Positions 50,502 to 63,243 of a stretch of DNA of 64,000 bases are shown in pieces (within the stretch, counting starts at the first letter, position 1; the number at the start of each line of letters is the position of its first letter). The position numbers were made by a program, and so were the translations under genes. The notes beneath the pieces are model-generated. The model ran no database searches. It saw nothing but the letters and a program-made list of their open reading frames with translations, and was not told the origin of the DNA. This stretch comes from Euglena gracilis (lineage: Eukaryota > Euglenida > Euglenophyceae > Euglenales), in NCBI GenBank assembly GCA_039621445.1, contig CP154954.1, positions 64,562,891 to 64,626,890 of the forward strand. Direction: 5' to 3'.

Positions 50502-51898
50502 CTAAAGAAGAAGACCCAGCCCCTTGGGATTTAAACAAAATGCATTTTTAATGTTGGGATTCTATTTAGGGTTTCAACTTAGGCGGCCTAACTCGCAAAG
50601 TGTGATAATACGTCACACAGTTGTGATCCCAGGGGTGCTTGAAGCGCGAGGAGAGGTACAGTGGGAATCGGCCAGGTGGGGGGGGTGGGGGGATTGATGG
50701 CAAGCCCAGGGACCTGTCCCAACGTCTGGTGAGCAACGCCAGGCCCCACACTGCTGGGCATAAAAGGCAATGGTTATGGATATTGCGCTTAAGCGCAACA
50801 GTTATATATTGTGCTGAAGCGCAATGTTAAACGGTAGGATTTAAGCGCAATGACCAACAGAAGCCCCCTGAGCTATGGGAGTCCCTTTGATGTGTTACGG
50901 TGTGTCGGGGGGCCCTCTCTGCACAGCCAATGTGTGGGCTTGGTGAGGAAATTTACAAAAATACAAGCAAATTTACAGTGAACTTCAAAGCTAAGTGTGT
51001 GTGGAGTCCACCCTTTGGACGCCTCAGAAGGCATTTTTTCATGGACATATTGCAGAGCCAAAAAAAAAAGCAACAAATGAGGCCAAATTTCACCCAGCCT
51101 GTGTAGCACCATCTGGGGAACACAGTCAAGGCTGCAAAAACGAGGTATTTGCAACGGGGTTTTTTTGGGAAAATTCACCTGTCCCGGAGTTCAAACCCAG
51201 GGTTCTGAAGCTTTTTCAAAATGGTCCACAGGCTGAAAAACACCAAAATTGGGCTTGTTCCTGGGTCTCAACATCGGCAAACGATGCACACACCACCGTG
51301 GAGGTGGAGGGTCTCCGGGAACCAGAGGGTCAAAAGGGTGGGTTTCACAGCCGGGTTTCAAAAAGATTGTAAATTTGCGCTTAAGCGCAAGGCGAAAGTC
51401 AAAACCTTAAGTGCGAGTTTGGCCGCCTAAGTTCAAGATCCTTGCGCTGACTCAGGTAGATATACTGGATAAGGGCTGTATGAGAAGGCCTGGTGGGGGA
51501 GGGAGCTCCCCCACCCACCATGTCACCATGGAAGGAAAAAATCCTTCGGCACCGGCTCCGCAAAAGGAAAATTTTGATGCAAGACCACTGGAAATACGGA
51601 AAGGGGTGGGGGTTGGGGGTCAGACCAGGATGGGGATGGGTCGACCCCCCACCCACCACCCATAGGTTTCGATTCCCGTACATCCCTGCTGCGTCTTTCT
51701 CCCCAATTGCACCACAAAAAAAACAGAATTCAGCATAGGGCAAATCGGTGTTCATCCAACCAGGCTTCATAAATTCCAAAATTTCGAGATTTTCGAGAAA
51801 TTTCTCTGAAAAACGCACACGCCTACCCAAGAAGATGACCTTAAAAAAGATAGGTAAGAACCGGGGGACTTAGACAAGGGTGGTGCTCAGACAAGGGG
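50502..51898. other. Intergenic or intron sequence
   Basis: Contains GCGCTTAAGCGCAA-type short words (about 50,785, 50,818, 50,840, 51,377) and the reading HPWDHNCVTYYHTL near 50,590-50,630 after an AG. No supported gene. Confidence 0.25.
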
Positions 51899-52192
51899 GG
51901 CAGCCATACTCTAAATGCCCCACCCCTCGGGGGGGCCATTTAGAGTGTCCAGGGGGGGGGTCCATTAAGAGTGACCCGCGTCCGACTTTACTAAAATACT
52001 TTTCTAAAATACACCCCGCGATGGCCACCTAACCCTAAACCCGAACCCTAACCCTAACCCTAACCCTAACCCTAACCCTAACCCTAACCCTAACCCTAAA
52101 CCTAGAGTCGGACGCGAGTCACTCTTAATGGGCCCCCCCCCTGGACACTCTAAATGCCCCCCCGAGGGGGGGCCATTTAGAGTATGGCTGCC
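51899..52192 (+). mobile_element. Fold-back element with telomeric-repeat loop
   Basis: Left arm 51,899-51,986 and right arm 52,107-52,192 are inverted copies of one another with a few changes (outer end GGCAGCCATACTCTAAATG, inner end CGTCCGAC). The loop holds degenerate then nine perfect CCCTAA units (52,046-52,099). A TA microsatellite begins six bases past the right end. No target duplication seen. Confidence 0.8.
52046..52099 (+). repeat. Interstitial telomere-type repeat (CCCTAA)9
   Basis: Nine perfect units, preceded by CCTAACCCTAAACCCGAA. Same unit as TTAGGG telomeres when read on the other strand. Confidence 0.95.
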
Positions 52193-52194
52193 AT

Positions 52195-52197
<3 letters not shown>

Positions 52198-52278
<81 letters not shown>
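52198..52278. repeat. TA dinucleotide microsatellite
   Basis: About 40 perfect TA units, self-complementary. Confidence 0.95.
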
Positions 52279-52279
<1 letters not shown>

Positions 52280-52832
52280 TATACATATAGAGACACACAC
52301 ACACATATATATACACAATATATACATACACATATACATATACATATATATACATATATACATATAGACACACATATAATATATACATAGAGAGAATATA
52401 ATATAAAAATAAATAATAATAATAATAAGAAGAAGAAAAAAATAAAAATATATATAAAACATAATAATAATAATATAATATAATAATATAATAATAATAT
52501 AGAATAAATAATAATAAGAAGATAATAATAATAATAATAATAATATAAAAATAATATATAATAATAATATATAATATATATAAATATATAATAATAATAA
52601 TAATAAATAATAAATAATAATAAATAATCTAATAAAATAATATAATAATAATCTATCTATAATATAATCTATAACACCATATAGAATAAATATATAAAAA
52701 TAATAATATATAAAAATAATAATATTATAAATAATAATAATATATAATAAATATATATATATATATATATAATAAACATATATATAGATAGAGATATATA
52801 TATCTATATAATATATATATATAGATATATAG

Positions 52833-52864
<32 letters not shown>

Positions 52865-52890
52865 TATCTATATATATATATATATATATG
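52279..52890. repeat. AT-rich TAA/TATA low-complexity tract
   Basis: Mixed TACATA, TAATAA and TATATA words; no G/C-bearing motif for over 400 bases. Confidence 0.9.
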
Positions 52891-53080
52891 GGTTTCCACT
52901 GAATAATTGGCAAATATGGTAATTCTCATTTCCATTCACTGTTCTGTTAAAAACAACAGGTTTTTGCAAACGCTACAAAACGATGGGGAATTAATGACCG
53001 CGTGGAAAATCGTATCATACCGTTCAATTGCGCCAGGAAAACCTGCCACACCACGTTGCTTCACCTCATTTGGTGCACTT

Positions 53081-53330
53081 CTAGGCCGGGTCCGCAATGT
53101 TGCTGGGTGTGCGAGGCCCAGAAACGCACACTGCTCTGCTGGATGCGCCAGACAAGGATCGCCGGGTCACGGTCAGCGAGGTGGGAGGGGAGACGGGGAA
53201 GGAGCGCTGGGGGAAGTTCAGGCGCACAATGACTTCGTTGAGCACGGGGTCCTCGCACATGTCTGTCATCACGACCCCGAGGCCCTTGTCGGCCCAATCA
53301 CTTGCCGGCAGGGGTTCTTTGGGCTCTGGG
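53081..53330 (-). CDS. PI-PLC X-domain protein, last exon (exon F)
   Basis: The reading PEPKEPLPASDWADKGLGVV, then MTDMCEDPVLNEVIVRLNF, matches the end of the X-domain fold in PLCXD-type proteins, where a strand with a conserved Asp is followed by a helix ending in an LN pair. The upstream sequence CAACCACCACCCACAG is a good acceptor; a second AG seven bases further in gives phase 0 and also joins to exon E. The frame ends with TAG at 53,081-53,083, so this is probably the terminal exon, with a 30-residue Ser/Thr/Pro-rich tail. Codon third positions are GC-rich against an AT-rich surrounding. Confidence 0.55.
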
Positions 53331-53339
53331 CTGTGGGTG

Positions 53340-54560
53340 GTGGTTGTGTTTGATTCAATCATTATCCCCCATGTGTGACCGCAAGACTGTATTGGCCAGG
53401 CGCCTACAGTCACTTCCCATTTTGGTGCTCGAGTCGGCCCTGGTCAGCCCTCGCATGTCAATAAAATGTGATATATAACATATACATCACCCGTATCTGT
53501 GTATACATAACATATAACACAGATATAACATGCGTGATGTTTTTGCCAGGTTCATCTTTTTTGCCATTGCATCAATTTTGACCATTGTGAGGAACTTTGG
53601 CAATTCTGGGCAAGTACTTTGGCCAATATCAGCAACTGCCATTTATCATATGCACATCATTCCTCATATGCAATTGCCACTTTATCAGCACATTTTGTCC
53701 AACATTGGCCTTTAAGTGGCCAACAGTGACCAAAAATAGCCGAAAGCAACCATAACCAAGAGAGGCCTAAAATGAGGCCGAAAAATTGGCCTAAAGTTGC
53801 CGAAAGTGACTGAAAGTGGCGAAAATGGCCAGAAATAGCCAAAAAGTGGCCAAAAGCAGGGATTTTCAGAAAGATCCGAGGAGGGCTGCAGCCAGTTGAC
53901 TGGAAAAAGAGGCTGGCTGGACAACCTCCCCAGACCCAACTGGTACCCGAAAGCAGGTCAGGAAAAGGTTCAAATGCAACTTGGTCGTGATGTTTCAGCC
54001 AAAAATTTTGAGGTGTTTCTCTCAAAAAAAAATATTGGCGCTTCACCAAACCAACAAACCAGCAAGCCAACCAAAACTTCGGAACTATGAAATACACATG
54101 AATTCCATTTCTTCCGAATTTCCGTTTTGGTAACATGCCAACACATCCTTGTTTTGCTACAAAAATTTCTTGCGCCTCTAATGTGCGTGTGCTAGAAACA
54201 GCGTTGAAACAGGAGGAATTTGTCCATTTGTACGATTGAGTTTGGTTGATTGGCCCCAGAACTTTGATTTAACGCGCTTCCCAATCTCAGTCCTAACAAA
54301 AGCCCCCTGAATATCAACAGATACAGCAGCTGTGGCCGACACAAATTAGCACAATCCAGAAGGGAGGTTGGTTCCTTCGTACCTGTGCATCGGGTATGGT
54401 GCAGAATGCAGAGGAAGGAAAGCAAAGCAAAGCAAAAAGCAACTTATCAACACACATATACATAATACATATACGAAAAAGCATAATGCATGTATATATG
54501 CATTATATACATGCACACATGAATATATCATATATGTATATATAGACACATACATATATA
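53340..54560. other. Downstream flank of the PLC gene's last exon / intron sequence
   Basis: No motif-bearing frames. GGCCAAAA(G/T)TGGC-like words cluster at 53,720-53,860. Confidence 0.3.
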
Positions 54561-54599
54561 CATGTGTACATTCACACACGTGTGTACACCCACACATAT

Positions 54600-54995
54600 A
54601 TACTTGTATGTATGCATATACATGCATGCATGCATACATACATACATACATGCACATACATACATACACACATACATACATACATACATACATACATACA
54701 TACATACATACATACATACATACATACATACATACATACATACGTACATACATACAGACGTACATACATACATACATACATACATACATACATACATACA
54801 TACATACATACATACATACATACATACATACATACATACATACATACATACATACATACATACATACATACATACATACATACATACATACATACATACA
54901 TACATACATACATACATACATACATACATACATACATACATACATGCATGCATGCATGCATGCATACATACACACATACATATATGCACATATGA
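54600..54995. repeat. CATA tetranucleotide microsatellite
   Basis: About 80 near-perfect CATA units with rare G substitutions; Met/Tyr/Val/Cys or His/Thr/Tyr frames across it are artefacts. Confidence 0.95.
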
Positions 54996-55676
54996 AAGGG
55001 AGTTGCACAAAAGAATCACAACCATGCAGATGGGGCCTGGAACACACAAAATGGGCAAGAAAAAGTCAATCAAGAGAATGTGGGTGATTGAAGAGGCAGC
55101 GTTGTGAAAGAATTAGCAGTCACTTTCTCCAATGAGGGAGATTAAACGAACACGGATCTCAAAAAGGCGGTTCAAAAAAAAACAAAAAAAAGAAAAAAGA
55201 AAAGTTCGGCGTTTTAAAGAAGTTCAAATGAACGTACCATTTGTACCATTTGGAGTCTCTGTGTGAAAATGTGCCTTTTTTGCCAAAAAGAACCAGGAAA
55301 ATACTGCTTCAAATGCGGAATTGGGATTATTCATGTCAATTTGTTTCCCAGCGAAGGACAAAATCTCACCAAGCGAAATCAAAACAAAAAAATCATCATC
55401 ACACACCACCCCAAAAAGGAACAAAACGCGGCCGTGATCCCCCACCCCAGACTCTTCACTTCTTGAATGCGTTTGGTGATGAGAACTCCTTCGGCAACCC
55501 AACTCCAATTTCTTACAGCCACTGCATAAACCCACCTGCCCTTGTGAATCCACAAAACATGGCTGGGCGTAACGTTTCCCAGTCCCCACTCCACCACAGG
55601 TATGAGGCGGGGAAATCCGTTTCAACGCTTGGCACCGCCATGGCCGTGACAAGGATGCCGGGGGGGGGGGGGGCAC

Positions 55677-55772
55677 GCCTGGGATGCGGGCCTTGATGGT
55701 GCTCCCGGGGGTGGGCGTCAGCACCGCCTGGAGGACCCAGAACTTCCCCTGCGGGCGCTGGCGCTCCACCTC
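55677..55772 (-). CDS. PI-PLC X-domain protein, exon E
   Basis: A strong acceptor (CTGCCACGGCCCTCCCTCAG) opens 96 nt reading EVERQRPQGKFWVLQAVLTP then TPGSTIKARIPG. The FxVxQxxLTP strand is a conserved landmark in the C-terminal half of PI-PLC X-domain proteins. It starts in phase 0, which is exactly what exon D leaves. The end is either before GTGCCC (used here) or two bases earlier before GCGTGC; both can join to exon F. Confidence 0.65.
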
Positions 55773-56287
55773 CTGAGGGAGGGCCGTGGCAGAGGGGGCA
55801 GAATCCCCTCCCCTGCCGCTCCCACGCATGGGGTGTGGGTTCATCGGCGGAGCAGAGGTTTTCTTTTGGGGGACCCAGGGGGGAGGGGGGGAGGGGTGGG
55901 GGTCGGGCCAAGTGGGTACCCCGCTGGAGGCGGGGTTTTCTTCTATTTTTGGCGAAAAGTGCCGAAATTTCTCTGGACCCGAAAACTGACCCCCCGGGCG
56001 GTCGGTGGTGGGTTCGGATCCAATTGCAAGAGGGGGGATGGACATGTGGCAAAGCCTGGACCCCCTCCTTACCAACTACGAGCGGAAAAACTAACCCGGA
56101 ACTTTCAAAGCCGAGAAAATTCCACTGAAATCGGATTTCATGTATGACCAGCGCGGGGTTCTGGTAAGCCCGAACCGAGCGGGGACCTCAAAATGACTAT
56201 TGGAGGGCCGGGGGCGAGGCAATGGGGCCAATCTCATTCGCCCGGTGGTTCAGGGGCCACCAAGCGCAGGAAAAAAAACCTGACTTG

Positions 56288-56325
<38 letters not shown>

Positions 56326-56351
56326 TATTATTTTATATATTATATTATATA

Positions 56352-56416
<65 letters not shown>

Positions 56417-56418
56417 CT
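56288..56418. repeat. ATT trinucleotide microsatellite
   Basis: Two blocks of ATT separated by TATATTATA-type sequence. Confidence 0.95.
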
Positions 56419-57093
56419 GGGGCCAAGACAATAACTTTCTGAATGGGGGTAACCCCAAACACTCCCCAATGACCATGGAGGGGGGGGCATCCCCCCCCCC
56501 AGCCAACTGAACAGTGCCTGGGCAAATGACCAATTTTCGGCAAAAAAAATTGGCCCCACCAAAAAAATTGGCCAAGAATACAAGTGTAGGCATTGTCTTG
56601 TCGAAAATGCTTACAATTTGAAGAGCGAAGCAGCACCGGAAGGAAAAAACCTTTTTCGGGCACTCTGGGGTTAGACCAAACCCCCTCCAAGGGTGGGTTC
56701 GGGAACACCTCCCATCTAATTCCCTGCACACCCTCCTCATATTGTACCCTGGAGTAAACAGGAAAAAGTTCAGAAAACCTCATTCGAAAATTTCACTCAA
56801 GATACTTCCATCACTTCATGCCCAATTGAAGCCGACCATTTTTGGCTGAACTGATTTGTGTTTCAAAAAAAAAAGTATTTGCAAATTCCCATCTCAGCTG
56901 TTTGCACCTTTTATGAAAGTCTGCAGAAAGAAGAAATGCTTGATCGAACTTAGAGAGTGGGAAAAAAATGCAAAAAAGAAATGAGAAAAACAAAGAGCAA
57001 AAAACAACGAATGAGGAGACAGTGGGCAGAAAAATTGCCTTTGGTTGTGTCAGTTGGTGTGGGGCAGCCCATCTCTCCATGGCATTCACAAAC

Positions 57094-57163
57094 CTCTCCC
57101 AGCGCAATGAACAAGCCATCCATGTCAGCCTTGTCCTTCCAATGTGACCGAAGGACATCATCC
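57094..57163 (-). CDS. PI-PLC X-domain protein, exon D
   Basis: Acceptor CCTTGTCGTCACTGTCAG, then 70 nt. After completing the split codon from exon C, the reading is RDDVLRSHWKDKADMDGLFI and ALGE, followed by a GTTTGT donor. The join IWP-R-DDVLRSHW fits the WP...W segment of PLCXD proteins, which lies just before the LTP strand of exon E. Phase matches exons C and E on both sides. A longer open frame of 133 codons covers this region, but its extra parts are not supported by homology. Confidence 0.6.
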
Positions 57164-57169
57164 CTGACA

Positions 57170-59117
57170 GTGACGACAAGGACCACAATGCATTTGCCGT
57201 CCGCTGCTATCGCATCCACAAGCCTGCGCTTCTGGTGTGTTTCGAGCAGCGATTGGCCAACGTTGAAGTTTGCTATGGACTCCACCAAGCTTGAATTATT
57301 GGGCTTGCTTCTTTTTTTTTGCTTCTCGGTGGACTTTGAAGTGTTCTTCACAACAGTGCAGGATCAGCAAAAAGTGACCAAACACCCTTGAACCCCATGG
57401 CAGAAGGGTTCATACAGCTTGCGTGAGCTCATTTTGGGCACAAATGCAATCCTCCTTGCACCAGTTCTTTAGAATGCATATCATACTTGATGACCCCCTT
57501 TCCAACCACCAGTGATACTTGTTTCCGACATGGAGTTGGCCAGTAAAACAGCCAATATTCTTCTCTGACCAAGAGAGAATATTTCCCAATAGAAGATGAC
57601 GGGGATAGAAACAACTGCCAATCCTAAAGTCTATTCTAAGAAAAAGATGGCCAACCTAATCAAAATTTAGCGCATGTGTTGAGCGATTTGGGGGGATATC
57701 TCATGGGTCACAGATGGGTTAAATGAATGTCCAATGGCAAAAAAGACCCAGTGCAAAAAAAGAGAGAAAGAGACATGGGAAATAGAGGATTTTCAAAAAA
57801 CAAGTGGGCAAGGCAAGGTCATCAGATTTGAGAGTGCTGCAAAGAGGACGAGCTTGCATCAAAAACATCACCAACGACATGGAAGGTGAAATTGGGTTAT
57901 GGAACAGACAGAATTTGACCAACCCCAGGGGGGAGGAGGGGTCTTGGGATGCCCTGAAGTGCCTGGACAGGCAGCCACTACGGGGATCAGTGGCTATCTG
58001 GTCGTGGCTCAAAAAGTGCCCAAAAATGGGCTCCTTTTGGGCTTCTGGCGCCTTCGGCACCCCTTGGGCGAGTGCCCAGGCACTCTTGGCCATGTGCCCT
58101 AACTTAGGGGGGGGACGCAATGGACCCTCAAAAAAAAAAACGCGACGCAAAAAAACACAAACAAAACACAAACAAAACACAAACAAAACACACCAAACAC
58201 CACGAATTGCATGTAAAATCCTTTAGGAGCTCTCCCAGGATGTGCACTTTTCCGCAGGAAAAACTTCGGCACCACCAGAAAAAAAATGTGCATTTTACAT
58301 AAAAATAAGCATTTTGTTGACCAAAAAAATGGTAAAAATTACAAAAATTGACAAATTTTGGGTCTCTGGGAAAATCGGGGCCAAAACGAGGCCTTTGTTC
58401 ATAGTCAGAAAAGTTTTCAAAAAAGTTCCCAAAATTGCCGGGAAAAATCCTGCAAAAAAAGCAAAGAAAAACCGCAAAAAAATGCAAATTTTGCCGAAAT
58501 CGAAATATGCAGAAAAAAAAGACACAAAAAAAAACACATTTGCATTCCCCCCTACCTAACCCCCCCATTAGGGGGCTCGGATCTGGGTGCCTTGTGGAGC
58601 CTTCCAGGCAGACACCCCCCGGATGGGGTTGGCCTTGCCTTAAAACTCAGTCTTTTATGGAACCTGCAAGCCAAACCAGGGTAAATGACCGATAAAAAAA
58701 AGCTGTCAGGATTTGTCGGGAGTTGTCGAGAGTTATTGGGGATTGTCGCTTGAAGTGCTTGGTTGGGTCGCCTGGGATCGCTCGCCACCAGACAACACCC
58801 ACCAAACAACCTGAACCATGTCAAAAACAAGGGAAAAAAACACTCAGTTGCTGGGTGGTGTATTATTATTATTTCTGGCAGCCGAGGCTGGGAGAAAAGG
58901 CGCTGCTGGCTGAACCCTTAAGCTTTTTTGTATAAAAAAAGTCAAAAAGTACCTTGAAAAATTGTGTGGGATGCTGTGCAGGGCCTTGTGGCAGCGATTA
59001 GTTTTTTTTTGATGGGGATTATTTGGGTGGAGGGGTCAAGGACGTTGGATGGGAAACATTGAACTTGGACGGAGTGCATCTGTCAACACTGCTCCCCCCC
59101 CGCCGCCATAGACAAAC
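57170..59117. other. Large intron of the PLC gene
   Basis: A-rich tracts with ACAAACAAAACAC repeats (58,150-58,200) and AAAAATGC words. No further exon was found with confidence. Confidence 0.35.
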
Positions 59118-59278
59118 CTGGGCCAGATATGGGCCGGCAACGCCGACTTGGTGGGGTGGTTGTGGACGGCGATGACCCGGTGGGGGGTGGCCCACAGGTC
59201 CCCCAGGGTCAGGTCCAGCCGTGGGCCGAACGGCACGAGCAGCGGCCCCAGCACGTCCGTCAGGAGGCGTGTGAAGGC
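59118..59278 (-). CDS. PI-PLC X-domain protein, exon C
   Basis: Acceptor CGCCGCCCCCTCCTCCGCAG, then 161 nt reading AFTRLLTDVLGPLLVPFGPR, LDLTLGDLWATPHRVIAVHN and HPTKSALPAHIWP, ending AG before GTTTGT. The pattern lG..L.p...LTLgdLW....rVI.......IWP is the central X-domain segment of PLCXD-type proteins. The start phase (0) is not the phase left by exon B with either of its donors, so a short exon between them is missing or one splice site is misplaced. Strongly GC-rich coding block in AT-rich surroundings. Confidence 0.7.
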
Positions 59279-60203
59279 CTGCGGAGGAGGGGGCGGCGCG
59301 CACCACAGCGGCACAACATGCCAGCCAGGTCGACCAGGAGTGCAGGGCTCTGTTCAGGCATGATTGATTAAGGCACCTTAAAAAAAAAATTTAAAACCCT
59401 TTGAAACCCTCAAAAAATATTGGACAAAAATGCCTTTAAAAAACCCCTCAAAAAACCTTAAAACCCTGAAAAAAAAACCATTCTGCCAAAACTTTTATCC
59501 AACTGAGCAAAATGAAATTTCAAAAACGTCCAGGGAAAAAATGATTCCTGATATCGCTGAAACACCTTTCTGTCGAACCCCCCCCCCAAAAAACTCGAAA
59601 AAAATTGGTTTTTCGACTTAGTCGATTGTGAACTGCGTTCGATGCCAGGATAGCCCTCGACCGGTCCTTTGAAAAATAATACCTTAAAATTCTCAAAAAT
59701 CCTTTAAAAACCCCTTAAAACCTTCAAAAAATGCCTTAAAAGTTTTTTAAAAAAATTTGAATTTTTTGCCTTGAAAACAACACCTGGCTCCATTGGGGGC
59801 AGAAACTTCGGCCCTTTGATGGGTTGTGTGGATGGCACAGTGGGGTGGACGTTCTGGGTAACAGGGCGCCACAACCAGCCCAGCGTGACGCCGGGGCACA
59901 CACCAGAGCGGTGGTGTGGGTGACGGAGTGGGTCTCCTCGAAGCAGCAGCCTGCGGCGTGCCCGGGAGGAGCGCAGTCCCCACACGAAATTCCGAAGGCA
60001 CGAGAAGGCGGAAGAAGAAGCAAGTGTCAAACTGCTTGACCTCGGTTTGGAGCGAACACAACGATCAGATGTGCGTGGGGGGGGGACCGCCCTTCATTTT
60101 TCGGGAATCCGAGAACCATTTTTTCACGGGACAATCCCCTTCTCTTCCCCACATGTGCCTCGCCATTTGGTGAAATATTTGAGCGTTGCGAAAAAGAAAA
60201 AAA

Positions 60204-60291
60204 ATGAAGAAGAAGAAGAAGAAGAAGAAGAAGAAGAAGAAGAAGAAGAAGAAGAAGAAGAAGAAGAAGAAGAAGAAGAAGAAGAAGAAAA
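60204..60291. repeat. GAA trinucleotide microsatellite
   Basis: About 28 GAA units; poly-Glu/poly-Ser frames are artefacts. Confidence 0.95.
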
Positions 60292-60429
60292 CTGCTCATA
60301 AAATGGTGGCAGCGGTTGGATGACTAGCCATAGATTATCCATGGACTGTAAGCATGGTCCCAAAATCAAAGAAAAAGACAACTGATTCATTTGAAAAGTT
60401 TCCACTCACATCACCAGCTTCCCCCTTAC

Positions 60430-60588
60430 CTTTCATCAACTCTGCCATGGGGAGAGGCCATACCACTCTCATGCAGCTCTTGGAAATCGAGGATGACCAC
60501 CTCGTTGCGGTAGGTCTGGAGGAAATCCGCAATCTCTCTCAGGACATCCGGGAAAGGGTTGCTGAACAGGCCGTGACATGTCCAGAAC
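60430..60588 (-). CDS. PI-PLC X-domain protein, exon B
   Basis: Acceptor TTGCTTTTGCCTGCGGCAG. The reading FWTCHGLFSNPFPDVLREIA, DFLQTYRNEVVILDFQELHE matches the second half of the X-box: a conserved HGL, the helix with FL, and the EVVILDFQ strand. The first G completes a Gln codon begun in exon A. The end used here is a textbook AAAG-GTAAGG donor; an alternative GTATGG donor lies at 60,458-60,463. The HG is where the second catalytic His of PI-PLC enzymes sits, so catalytic function is possible. Confidence 0.75.
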
Positions 60589-60591
60589 CTG

Positions 60592-62742
60592 CCGCAGGCA
60601 AAAGCAAGAGCAGGGGGCGGGGATTTGCGGCAAATTTTTCCAAGTTATGTGGTATTATGTGGTAATTATGCGAGATTATCGGGATTATGCAAAAAAAAAA
60701 TTGGAGTAAAAAAATGCACAAAATTGCTGTTGTTTGCATTCATGCAAGGTGGCAAACCTGAAACTTTGGCTTGAAACGCTTGAACAAAAAGCCCAAATTG
60801 AATGACCTAAATTGACATAAAATGGATCGAAAATGAAGCAAATGAACCCAAATTGGTCTCAGACAGGACCATGAGGAAATATGCAAAAAATGGGAGATTG
60901 GACTGGAGATAGCTCTATCCCCATGGAGGTAGCTCTATCTCTGCTTTACACCTGGACCTAAGTCGGGCTTGACGCCCGAAAAGCTTGCTAGTGGGCGGCA
61001 AATTTTTTTTCAAACCAGCCACATTGTTACAGAGAGCCTTCAAATACATTTGCCCAGAGCTGGCAAAAAACTTGTACTGCACTCAACAAATATTTTCACT
61101 AATTACCAAATAAAATATGCCTCCATCCTTGCATTTTTGCTCAGCAGTAAAAACCTCACAAACACCAATTGCTGCAGATCCATCGGGGGGGGGGGTGGCA
61201 AATGCACAAGCATGACCTGGAAAAATAATGCACAAAATCTGAAAGAAAAGGCACAAATCACGAAAATGCAAAAAAAAATACTCAAAAACATGCAAAAATG
61301 GCACTGGATTAAAAGAAATGATGCAGAAATAAGCAAAACATTTCAAAAAATGCAAAAAAAACACAAAAAAATAGACAAATTTTCGAATTTTTTTGGGTGA
61401 TCACAAAAAATGCGCAAAAAAAATGGGCTGAAGATCGATCTCCCATCCATCCTTTTTCTTGTGAAAAAGAACAACTGTGGAGAATTGTCGATCAAAATGC
61501 AAAAAAAAACAACAAAAAATGCAAAGCATTTTGGTTTAGTGTGCAACTATTTTCGATAAAAAAAAATGCAGTCAAGTCCAAACATTTTTGAGAAGTGCAC
61601 GCAAATTTATGGAAAAATGCAAACATTTGGGCTTAGGCGGCCGGATTCACACTTAGGGTTTTGTTCTTTGAAATGGGCGCATTTGTGCAGATTTGCAATT
61701 TTTGCAAAACCCCTGGGACCCTGAACCCTGACACATGGAAAACAGTTTATGAACTGTTGCAACCCTGAGTTAGAGGGTTGCGACTCCAGGCACCTTACCG
61801 CAGTTTGGGATCCTTGGTGCAAGACACTTTGTTGAAATCAAACGCAGCCTTTTGTGCCCAAATTTGGTCATTGGCAGTTGAGTTTTACAAAGAACCATTA
61901 TTTGACCCTAAACCATCAAAATAAATGGCACTTCCAGATTTTACCCTTAAAAATTGAGTTTCAAGGTGCCCCTCACCCAGGTTGTTTAGTCGAAATGAGG
62001 CACAGGACATTGGCTGTAAATGAATGTGTTGTCTGGCTGGAAAACCTTGCTGTTCAGGGGGCCATAAAATGCAATACCCTGACATGTTTTTTTATCCTTC
62101 TCAGACATACTGCACAACACCTCCCTCCTGTTTCCACTCTTCTCTCATTTCAGAAGTGCCCCCTCAGAAGACTTCAAAACTAAATTAAATTTGGCCCACT
62201 TGTGTAATTGCACAAACAAAACCATTACAACCATGGCAACTGTCACACAAATGGGGGGGCGGGGGAAAGACTGGGGTCTCACTTTTTTGGTAAATTTCTA
62301 ATTTGGGGTGTCAGTCCCGGGGATTTCAAAAATCGGCAAGCACCAAATTTGTGCCATTCCCCTGGGTGTCAACCCCAGAAAATTGTGAAAATCAACAAAC
62401 GGAGGGACAAACGAAGCGAGGTGTCACAAGCAGTTTAAAAACCTGGACCCAAACCTTCCAAACCAAAGGTTCAAAAATTTGTGGCGGTGTGCGCAATGCG
62501 CGTGCACACACACAAGAATCGTTAAGTGCGAGGTGCCCCCGGGTCGATCTCAACCCCCTGCAAGTGCTGCAAGTGGGTGGCGGGGGGACCTTCCTTTTAT
62601 CTGGGAATTCTCCTTACATCGAACCCTACACAGATTCCCTTGTTTCACAAAAAAAAAGAGTGGTCGGAGTAAAAATCAATTATAAACTACAAAAAAAATC
62701 ACAGCCAGCTTTTCAAGCAGAAAATGCAAAAAAAACAATTTG
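60592..62742. other. Intron of the PLC gene between exons A and B (left part)
   Basis: AT-rich with AAAAATGCAAAAA words. A G10 run at about 61,186. No coding signal on either strand. Confidence 0.4.
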
Positions 62743-62750
62743 CTCACATG

Positions 62751-63243
62751 CAGGGAATTTCTTAAGGACCCCCCCGGAGGGGGGGGTCCAGCCTCCGGCT
62801 GGCAAAAAGGCTGCTGGCTGGATTTGAGCTGCTGGCTGGACCCCCCCCCCGGGGGGTGGGGGGGGTCCGGGGCTGGAGCGGGCTGGGCTGGGCTGGGTCG
62901 AGGAAAAACAAAATTTTCTAACACATTTTGGCCATTTTCGACATTTTGATGGGTGGAGCTAGATCAAGGCTGGGGGGCTGTGATGGAGGGGCTGTGATGA
63001 GGGGGAAAAATGCAGGGATAAGTGAGCTGGACAGCCCAGTTGGCTGGCTGGCCTGCGGCCGGCTGGGCCGGCCTTCGGCCGGCTGGCCCGGCCTCCGGCC
63101 GGGCTGGACCCGACTTTATTTCACTCGACCCCGGGGGGGGGGCTCCCAGCCCAAATTTGGGCTGCTGGCTGGATTTGAGCTTCTTGCGGTCGGGACTCCC
63201 CCCCCCGGGGGGTAGGGTACCCTCCGGCTTAAGAAATTCCCTG
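62751..63243 (+). mobile_element. hAT-type MITE, 493 bp
   Basis: Perfect 16-bp terminal inverted repeats (CAGGGAATTTCTTAAG at the left, its complement at the right) and a perfect 8-bp target duplication CTCACATG (62,743-62,750 and 63,244-63,251). Internally it has GGCTGGC(C/T)-type repeats and C/G palindromes. No open frame of note. It lies inside the PLC gene's intron. Confidence 0.92.

Noticed and set aside
52046-52099. True chromosome end
   Set aside because: Only nine units, enclosed by inverted arms and followed by more than 11 kb of sequence.
57094-57351. Single-exon 133-codon gene at 57 kb
   Set aside because: Only its last part fits the PLC domain with matching splice phases; the Lys-rich front and Phe/Leu-rich end look like intron sequence.
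59279-59360. A 46-nt exon between PLC exons B and C
   Set aside because: The phase would fit, but the remaining intron would be only about 25 nt and the reading does not resemble the X-domain; left unassigned.
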